From: Solanum dulcamara
Taxonomy: Eukaryota; Streptophyta; Magnoliopsida; Solanales; Solanaceae
Reading direction: 5' to 3'
DNA: 64,000 nucleotides
Assembly: GCF_947179165.1 (NCBI RefSeq)
Contig: NC_077241.1
Coordinates: forward strand, 33,289,246 to 33,353,245
The notes under the pieces: model-generated
The model's input: the letters and a program-made list of their open reading frames with translations, nothing else
Told to the model about the DNA's origin: nothing
The model's database searches: none
Program-made: the position numbers and the translations under genes
Shown here: piece after piece, positions 56,871-64,000 of the stretch
How the letters are laid out: each line of letters starts with the position of its first letter
How positions within the stretch are numbered: the first letter of the stretch is position 1

Positions 56871-58344
56871 TATAAGACCTCAGAAGTCAAAAAGTTTGAA
56901 CAAAAGGAAAATTCTCAAAAAATGGATCTGACCTAAAGTGTACGACTCAACCTATGAGTCGTAGGTGCTTCCACGATTCATAATACTAACTCATAGAAGT
57001 GGCATTAAGGTGAAAGATGGATTTAAGTAAAGGAGGAAGTCTACAAGTCAATCCAATGTCTCGTAGAAAGGATTATGACTCTTAAAGGGCCCTCGTAGTG
57101 AAACATTAGACACTCTGATTTTTTTTTGCAGGTTTTAAGACATACAGGAAGAGTTGGGTTTATGACCTGTAAACCTTTTGACGAGTCATATGAATGACTC
57201 ATAAAGAAAGATCAGAGGCTCTGAAACCATGAAATTTTTACAACTGCAGGAGGACTAACGATGACAAGTTGTAGGACTCATTATGACTCGTAGGACCCAA
57301 TTCGTAGGGTCAAGTCAGAAGTTTAATGAAGGGAAATATTGTGTTCTCTCCAAGTTTGGTCCAATGAATCTAGACATCTTTTGGGAGAAGTTCAAGCCTA
57401 TAACTACGTATCCCTCCAAATTTTCCTCCTATTCTAATCCATTCTCCTAAATTTTCCTAAGGCAAGAATAAGCAATTCTCTCAAGGTTCTCCTACAATTC
57501 AAAGGCAGGGTTTCAAGAACAACAAGGCCCTTCTTCAAAGTCTGAGTTGATTCACCAAGGTATGTGGTATTGATCCATGGGTTCCTTTCACCCATGGAGT
57601 CCCAAGGTTTTTCTCAAAGATCTCTTTAAATTTAATTGGTTTCCTAACCCTAGTTTGATGAATTACATTGAGTTATTTTAATTATATTTTTAATTGATAT
57701 CAATGATCATTATGAGCATGATTCTAAGTTTAATTATGATGCCCATGCATGAAGCTATTTTCATTGATGATTTAAATGTATTATGATTATGTTGTTCAAT
57801 AATTTTCAAAGAAAGCTTTTATGAATTAAGTTGAGATTTATGATTTGAATGATAAAAGTTATAATGATGATCAATGACGATCCAAGAAAGTTATTATGGT
57901 GTGATAAGTACAATTCTCACACAAATCATGTTTAAGATGGTGATAAGACAATTTTCACCAAAGTTTAAGGATTCGTATTAATCACTTAGGTTAATGAGCT
58001 ACTCTAATAATTAATTTCATGATGAAGTTAATTATGAATTTAATGAGTGTGTTGTAATATTTTGAAGAATTCTATTGGGATATTGACTAAGCACTGAGAG
58101 GACTTTTAGATGGGGTTCGGACTGGTAACATGGTTAATTACCCAAGGGAATTCTAGTAGCAACCTAAAATTCCAAACTATGTGTTGCCTTTATGGCTTAG
58201 CTAGTGGATCCACATATAGCTTATGATGTTAAAGTTGTCCTCACGGAGTCTACCTTGGAAAGTAGCCTCTCTCTTCTCGATGTGGGAGTTACATCGAATT
58301 TCATATTATAGGTTGCATGGTCTTGGAAGTCGGTTAAAGGTCTT
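56871..58344 (+). repeat. Family B 3' LTR, truncated
   Basis: Starts TATAAGACCTCAGAAG (TG changed to TA) after the purine tract. It has repeated ATGACTCGTAGG-like words at 56940-57320, the CCATGGAGTCC block near 57590 and the TAGCTAGTGGATCCACA block near 58197. It is cut at about 58344 by the Athila-like LTR. Confidence 0.75.
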
Positions 58345-59669
58345 TGATGTGAGGCCAATAATACATATTTTTAGTCATTATATTTCTCCTATTTAGCATT
58401 TTTATTTGTCCTTTTTGAGTTTATATTTTATGGATTATGCTAAATTGTGTATTTTATTGGTAGGATTAAATTGACAAGAACATAAGGAAATTTGGAGCCA
58501 AAACAAATTAAATATGAAAGATTAAAGAAGGAAATCAAGTAGGCACCTTAGTGGAAAAATTATAATATAATATTATCATTTATATGTATATGGCTTACAA
58601 AGTATAAATTGAAGGAAATATGCCACGTAGTAGGGTTTTAAGGAGCAAAAAGAGTCGTGTGGAGCAACAACACTATTTGGCATAATACAGACCAATTTGG
58701 ATTGTTTTTGGTTTGCCAATTAATTGTGGATTCAGTTATTTTATTTGGAGTTTTTCCTACATTTATAAATATTTCATAAAATTAGATTTTAAGAAAAAGA
58801 ACTTTTGACATAGAGAGAGATAGGAGTAGTCGTGAAGACCGGAGAATTTTGATTTCATCTTTTCTTCTCCTTTATTATTTATTTTTACATATTTCTTTGA
58901 ATGATTTGTTGTAATTGCTCCATGTTTATGTGGAGTTGAACTTCTTGTTCTAGGATTGTGGCGACTAATTAAATAATTATTTAGTAATTATTAATTCGGC
59001 ATATTTATTTATCATATTAGTTGTTCTTATATTGTTGATTTTACTATTTTAATGCTCAACTTCCATTAAAATAAATATATTATCCATTTTTTAACTCAGA
59101 AGATGAATAGAGGCATAGAATAGATAATATAAGGAATGTGTTTATTCTAGGGAAAGAAACATAGAGTGATTTGTATATAGGATGTCCGTGACACATTCCT
59201 ATATACCACATTTGGTTACTAAACAAGAAGATCAATTAATGTATTTTTGTTGGCTCACACCAATTTCCGCTCAATGATGGAGTTAGATTGTCAACAAAGG
59301 TAGGTAATTAGAGGTGGGATCACCATGATTGTATCATTAACCTTGTAAATCGACAACTAGGTAATAGAATAAGTTGATGAAATTAATTCTGAATATGATT
59401 ATTAGCTAAACCATATTCCTAGATTGATTCATTTATTGATTGTGTAAAAATATTTCCTCTTTGTTAATTGTTCACTAGTTAGTTTATTTTTATTTTTAGT
59501 GTAGCTAATTTAAATTCAGTATTTAAATTATGCTTAAATAAATAATTAGGATTAATATAATTTAGTAGATAATTAATTGACAAGTCCTTGTGGGTTCGAC
59601 ATTCAGCTTCTGAAAAGAGCCACTATATTACTTGTGTGACCGCGCACACTTGCATGTGATTTGGTAGCA
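58345..59669 (+). repeat. Athila-like 5' LTR
   Basis: Starts about TGATGTGAGGCC and ends TTGGTAGCA. Its end region GTCCTTGTGGGTTCGACATT, then TGCATGTGATTTGG, matches the typical end of Athila/Tat LTRs. The exact start is uncertain by a few bases. Confidence 0.65.
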
Positions 59670-59678
59670 ATAAGTTTT

Positions 59679-59696
59679 TGGCCCTATTGCTGGGGA
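59679..59696 (+). other. Athila-like primer-binding site (tRNA-Asp type, decayed)
   Basis: TGGCCCTATTGCTGGGGA resembles TGGCGCCGTTGCCGGGGA, the complement of the tRNA-Asp 3' end used by Athila elements, with three differences at CpG/GC sites. Confidence 0.75.
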
Positions 59697-59699
59697 ATT

Positions 59700-60730
59700 A
59701 GAAATGAATTATTTTTCTAGGTTATACTTTTTATTTTTATTTATTTTAGTTGTTCATAAGTTTTTTTTGATTTTTTATTATTATTTTATTTTATTTCACA
59801 AATTTACTCTCTTCTTGAGATAAAATCTTCGCAAGAAAATGTGTGGAGTAATAAATATTCCTGTTTGATGGCCCCTTGATCTTATTGAAAAAGACCCCAC
59901 TTTTGGCAACAATGTCAATATATTTTTGAGGGCGAGTTGTGTGCACCATATCTATCTTACGAATTTTGTGGTGGTCTATGGTTCAGTTGTCCCAAGTGTT
60001 GCTACCCTTCACTAAAATCCTCTTATGGTAATTCTAATAATCCTTGTTCCTTTGTTAGTATAGATTCTTGCAGGAAATTATTAGAGGAGTATGGAGAGCG
60101 CTCAAGGAGAATCAAACATGAGATGGTACACTCTACAGAGAAATGAGTAGAGCTGTTGCAAGATATTGACATGTTTTTCTTATATATTCACAACTTAAGC
60201 AATAAATTGAATGCAAAGGTTGTTGCTTTTGATGCACAACAATATAGTTATGAGTTGTATGGGACTGAAGAAACACTTATAAGTCAAATTGAAGAGCTAA
60301 AACAGGGGGAGATGCTATGAAATCATACTTTTTCTTGCAGAGGCCATTTATGAAGAGTATAAAAGTGAGCATGCAACATTTGGCGTAAATTTGAAAGAGG
60401 GACATATTGGACCCCATTCAAATCACTTTTGTACATTATATTTACATGATGACATGTCTTTCGAGTCATCCGAACTAATGGAGGAGTATGAGGATGAGGA
60501 ACAAAAATCCTACATTCTTAACTTTGCACCCGAAAAGAGACAAAATAGCATGCCTCACTTTAGACACAAGAATTCCTATTGTACAATCCATTGCATGATT
60601 TCACCATCTTTGTACCAACACCCTATGAAAGAAGAAAAAAATATGGATGAAAAATTGAGGGTACAATTCATATCTTCAAAATTGAGAGAAAAATGGGTGG
60701 TGACTTATATCGTGCCGCAATGTTAAATCA
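59700..60730 (+). pseudogene. Athila-like internal coding relic (unrecognised)
   Basis: Two open stretches (59937-60146, 69 codons; 60391-60726, 111 codons) lie where gag would be. The first has a CGGLWFSCPKCC segment and a charged tail, the second an acidic ELMEEYEDEEQ segment. Neither matches a domain I recognise. The position after the primer site and before the GGAGGCAACCC spacer suggests a remnant or replaced gag reading frame. Function is unknown. Confidence 0.4.
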
Positions 60731-62328
60731 TGCACTTATTAGGAGGCAACCCAATTGTAGTATAGCTTTTTATTTTTATTTTTATAGTTTTTAGTGTAAA
60801 TTTTTGTGTTTTTAATTTTGCAAAAAAGGGGAAGTCTGAGTACCCAATATTTGAAGCAAGAAGCACGTTTGAGCTAAAGTATAGGGTGCGTACGACCCTC
60901 GATCAAAATTGAGAGAATATGCTTCTAGCTAGGCCAAGAGGCCTCAGGGAGTTTTCCTTACCCTTGTTTTAAATTTTAGTTGATGCTTTGGGAACATAGG
61001 ATCTTTTTAAGTGTGGGGTGGAGGAATAAATTCCTAGTCATTAGTATTTTTATTGAGTCTTTTGTTTTTTTAGGATGGGTTCCTCGACTTTTGTTTTTGG
61101 TTTTTTTTCTGAGGATAGTCCCTTTGAACCGGGTAGACTTTTTAGGAGTAAATTTTGTTTTTTATTTTTATTTTTTGGATAAAAAAGAAAAAAATACTTT
61201 TGACTTGGTACTTGCTATTTATGCCTATTATTGAGTAGTATTTTTTTGTGAATGATTGATTGCTCATTAAATAATAAACTTTTTGACACCTAGGCTCATT
61301 GTTGTGATTCTATATATAACTTATTTTATTTTATAGTTTGTTATGACCATGTCTATCTTTGAAGAAGAATTGATCCATCTTGATTAAAACGTTCCATGTG
61401 TGATGAAAATTTATTTATTCTATGTTTTGCATCTTAGTCTAGAACTTGCTCTGTATGTTGATAAAATGAAATAAAAAGTATTTCTCTATTTAAAAGATGA
61501 TAATAGGCGTTCTTTGATTTGTCTGTAAATTTTAGCCTGTTCAAATATTATATCATTAGTTAGCCCTTTTGAGATTGTAGCCTTTTGTTGGTAGCCATAT
61601 TGTTTTCTTGACTCTTTTGTTAAATTTTAGCCTTTTCAGATATTATATCATTAGTTAGCACTTTTGAGCCTGTAGCCTTTTGTTGGTAGCCATATTTTTG
61701 CCTTGATTATTTTGTTGAATCCCTAGTGTTCCCACCTTGGTTCCTTGAGCCGTGTACTATAGACTTATTATAATTTTTAAATCTCAAGAAAAGGGACAGT
61801 CGAGTGAAAAAGGTAATCAATGATAGCTACAAAGTGATGAAAAAGTCTTTTTTGAAAGAATTTAACATAAAAAGAGTAATTCATTGAAAAACAAGAAGTG
61901 AAACATTCTTGATGAAATGGAATTACTAGTCAAATAACAGTTGAAGAGATAACTGAAAAAATAAAGAGAAACAAATATTGGGTATTGAAATCTTAAAGTG
62001 CAAAATTGCTTAGGGAAGTGTAAGTCACTATTATATAGTTTCCCTACCCGTTCCCTAGTATAATACCCCCTAAAATGTTGTATGTGGTGTTTCAATTCTA
62101 GACAAAAATTATACTGCTTATGTAATTTGGGCATACCTTTTCATAGAATAGTCCAATTTAGGTGATTCAAATTTTTAAATAACCCCAACGGCATTACCTA
62201 CAACTTTCATGAGACCATACCTTAAGATTCGGAGGATACGTAGATCAAATAAATTAAATTTTACAAGATATGGTGTTGTGATAAAATGGAGTATTTGTAG
62301 TAGAAAAATCATATCTCATGGTAGGCTA
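60731..62328 (+). other. Athila-like 3' non-coding region
   Basis: AT-rich with no protein signature. It includes the purine-rich AAGTGTGGGGTGGAGGA near 61009 and a 95-bp tandem duplication at 61526-61715. ORFs at 60980-61234 and, on the reverse strand, 61862-62134 are low-complexity hydrophobic translations and are not called as genes. Confidence 0.5.
61526..61715 (+). repeat. 95-bp tandem duplication
   Basis: Two units start at 61526 and 61621, each with TAAATTTTAGCC, TATTATATCATTAGTTAGC and GTAGCCTTTTGTTGGTAGCC in order. A third unit may start at 61716. Confidence 0.88.
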
Positions 62329-62764
62329 TGTTACACCCCATACTTTTGTACCTTGGAACGCATTCTTAAATCTCTTGAAAGGCTCTTAAGTTCCTTGGAA
62401 GTATCGTAAGCCTCTTAAGTTTCCTAAAGTTTCTTAAAGCTGCTACAAGCTTTTTAAGACTTCTTAAGAACTCTTAAGCTTCTTAAGAGTTATCTTGTGA
62501 GCTGGGTAATCTATAACGCTATCAAACAACTCTAAGGAAAGGATAATGCGATACCCCATAGTAGAGAAGATAGGAAATAGAGTTATAAGAATCCGAAAGA
62601 AGTTGGAGACAAAATAATGAGTCGTAGGACTCAACTTATTTATGTAAGCTACCAACTTGTAAATCTTACATACTTAAGATTTTTGAGTACATACCAAGCT
62701 TACGTAACAAGAATTACATAGGTTCGTAAAGTAAGACGAGATTACGAATGCACAAGTGGGAAAA

Positions 62765-62856
62765 GAGAGTTCCACATAGCAGCATGGGATAGTGCCAAGT
62801 GGAAGCATAAGAGAGTGCCACATGGAAGCACGAGAGAGTGCCATGTGCCAGCAGCT
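62765..62856 (+). repeat. 23-bp repeat array in A6 U3, four units
   Basis: Units at 62765, 62788, 62811 and 62834, exactly 23 bp apart, homologous to 27019-27090. Here every G-box has decayed (CCACAT, CCAAGT, CCACAT, CCATGT). Confidence 0.85.
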
Positions 62857-63011
62857 GGAGAAAGGGTGGTAGACCCCCCATATGCCACGTGGCAGCCCAT
62901 GATTGGAGGAAGGGATGTGTTGTCCCAATAAGGGCTTGCCATGTATCACCACTTAGGGCTTGAGATGTGTCACCACTTAGGGGATGACATGTGTCCCCTC
63001 CTAAAGTGGCC

Positions 63012-63035
63012 TATATATATATATATATATATATA
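63012..63035. repeat. (TA)n microsatellite at the A6 TATA position
   Basis: A run of about 12 TA units directly after GTGGCC, where other family A LTRs have their TATA box. Confidence 0.92.
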
Positions 63036-64000
63036 ATTTATGACTTTAAGTTCATCTTTATCCTATAAGTAATCTTATCTCCAAGAAAGTTCTAGACAAA
63101 AAGAAGAGAAGAGAAACTTAAGCGAGAGAGAAGAAAGAGCTATAGTTTTGGGAGGAGAAAAAGGTAAGTTCTCCAATTCCATTCCATGAATTAATTATAT
63201 GGGGTATACCAAGAAGCTATGAAGGTTTTATTAATATAAATTTATAGTTAGGATCATCCCCAAAATGTTAACAAACAGCCCCGAAATTTCAGTTGCGCAA
63301 AAGGAAATTCCGAGGTGAGTTCCGATAAGTTTTGGCGAGTTTCGGGTAAGGTAAAGTTTTCTCTTTAAGATTGGAGTTTATGATGTTGATATAAGGTATA
63401 TTACATTTCTTAAATAATGTTGGAAGTGGAAAATTTTCATAAGGATGATTGACGTTAGAAATAAACTAAATTGAAGTGGTTATAGCTAAATCGAAGTCGA
63501 GTAGTGGGTTGTCATTGTGGTGCTGCAGGTGCAGCTGGTTGGGTTACGTGTTGCATTACTTTAAAGTATTTTAAAAAGGCTGTGGGTGCTTCTGGTTTGA
63601 GCCACACGACCCTTCATTTGGTATGGTTAAAGATTTTGTGAAATAAAGATATAAAAACTCTATTTTGATATCGTAGTTTTGAGCTAGTGGTTTGGAGTTG
63701 TATTGAGTAATGTTGAAGTTATTTACTTGTATATATGATTCTGGTTTTTGTTGTTGGTATGGTGGCCGAGTTGAAATCTTGGGGATGTTGAAGTTATAGA
63801 GGAGATGCTGCCCGATTTTTGGTAACTTAGGAACTAGTAATGAACTAGTCAGGGAAATAGATAAGGAAATGACCTCTATGGAGACTTGGTTGTAGAGTTG
63901 GAATTGAAAAGTGAAAGGTCATTAACCATAGTATTACTTTAATGTTAAATAGGTTCAAGAGACGACGAGGCGAACATATTAGGTGTGATTCGTAAGAGGT

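Larger units (their letters stand above)
58345..62328 (+). mobile_element. Athila-like element: 5' LTR and reduced internal region
   Basis: An AT-rich element with a 1.3-kb LTR, a tRNA-Asp-type primer site and 2.6 kb of internal DNA, cut at 62329 by a family A LTR. I find no recognisable RT, protease or integrase. The spacer phrase TTAGGAGGCAACCCAATTG near 60740 and the AAGTGTGGGGTGGAGGA tract near 61009 are typical of the ends of the coding region and of the 3' untranslated region in Athila/Tat elements. It is probably a non-autonomous or heavily deleted copy. Confidence 0.65.
62329..64000 (+). repeat. Element A6: family A LTR, cut by window end
   Basis: Starts TGTTACACCCC. It is not preceded by a polypurine tract, so it is a 5' LTR or a solo LTR inserted in the Athila-like element (left flank GGCTA). 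It has a CTTAAG-rich tract (62340-62490), a four-unit 23-bp array (62765-62856), a (TA)n run in place of the TATA box and an AGGTAAGT donor-like site near 63161. It is closest to A3 in layout. ORFs inside it are by-products. Confidence 0.88.

Overview
The window is repeat-rich plant nuclear DNA, most likely from a solanaceous species with a large, retrotransposon-filled genome (Capsicum, Solanum or Nicotiana type). That assignment rests on the look of the Ty3/gypsy LTRs and gag proteins and is an inference. I find no intact host gene, no tRNA gene and no CRISPR array. Almost every base can be assigned to nested or decayed LTR retrotransposons, and all protein-coding traces are broken gag, reverse transcriptase (RT) or integrase relics.

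Family A (elements A1-A6) dominates. It has LTRs of about 3.4-3.6 kb that begin TGTTACACC and end GTCGTGACA, an initiator-Met tRNA primer-binding site, an internal region of only 3.4-4.0 kb, and a final polypurine tract. The internal region keeps a decayed integrase with a C-terminal chromodomain (Tekay/Del-type chromovirus), but protease is missing or truncated and RT/RNase H are missing. Complete copies are about 10.4 kb. This is the organisation of a large non-autonomous derivative (LARD-like). Three copies (A1, A4, A5) carry a 5S rRNA-derived segment of about 103 bp at the same internal position, beside a second polypurine tract. A fourth copy (A3) carries a different 5S-derived segment in the opposite orientation at another position.

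Layout. 1-576: Athila-type RT/RNase H relic. 577-679 and 11116-12700: a reverse-strand family B LTR fragment split by complete element A1 (680-11110, TSD ATAAC). 12700-19311: A2, left-truncated, with a full 3' LTR. 19312-20646: unclassified LTR-like DNA with a 50-bp minisatellite. 20647-50944: A3 (+ strand), whose 3' LTR was split by A4 (28967-49772, - strand), whose 5' LTR was in turn split by A5 (38084-48445, - strand, TSD ATTCA). 50945-56609: a reverse-strand family B gypsy element (gag, PBS, 5' LTR) whose LTR contains a solo LTR (52863-54921, TSD CATAA). 56610-58344: the 3' end and 3' LTR of a + strand family B element. 58345-62328: an Athila-like element with a tRNA-Asp-type primer site. 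62329-64000: the start of another family A LTR (A6), cut by the window end.

The elements do not form a host pathway. They record successive insertion of one chromovirus-derived family, mostly into its own LTRs and into related gypsy LTRs, followed by CpG decay, deletion and local repeat expansion.
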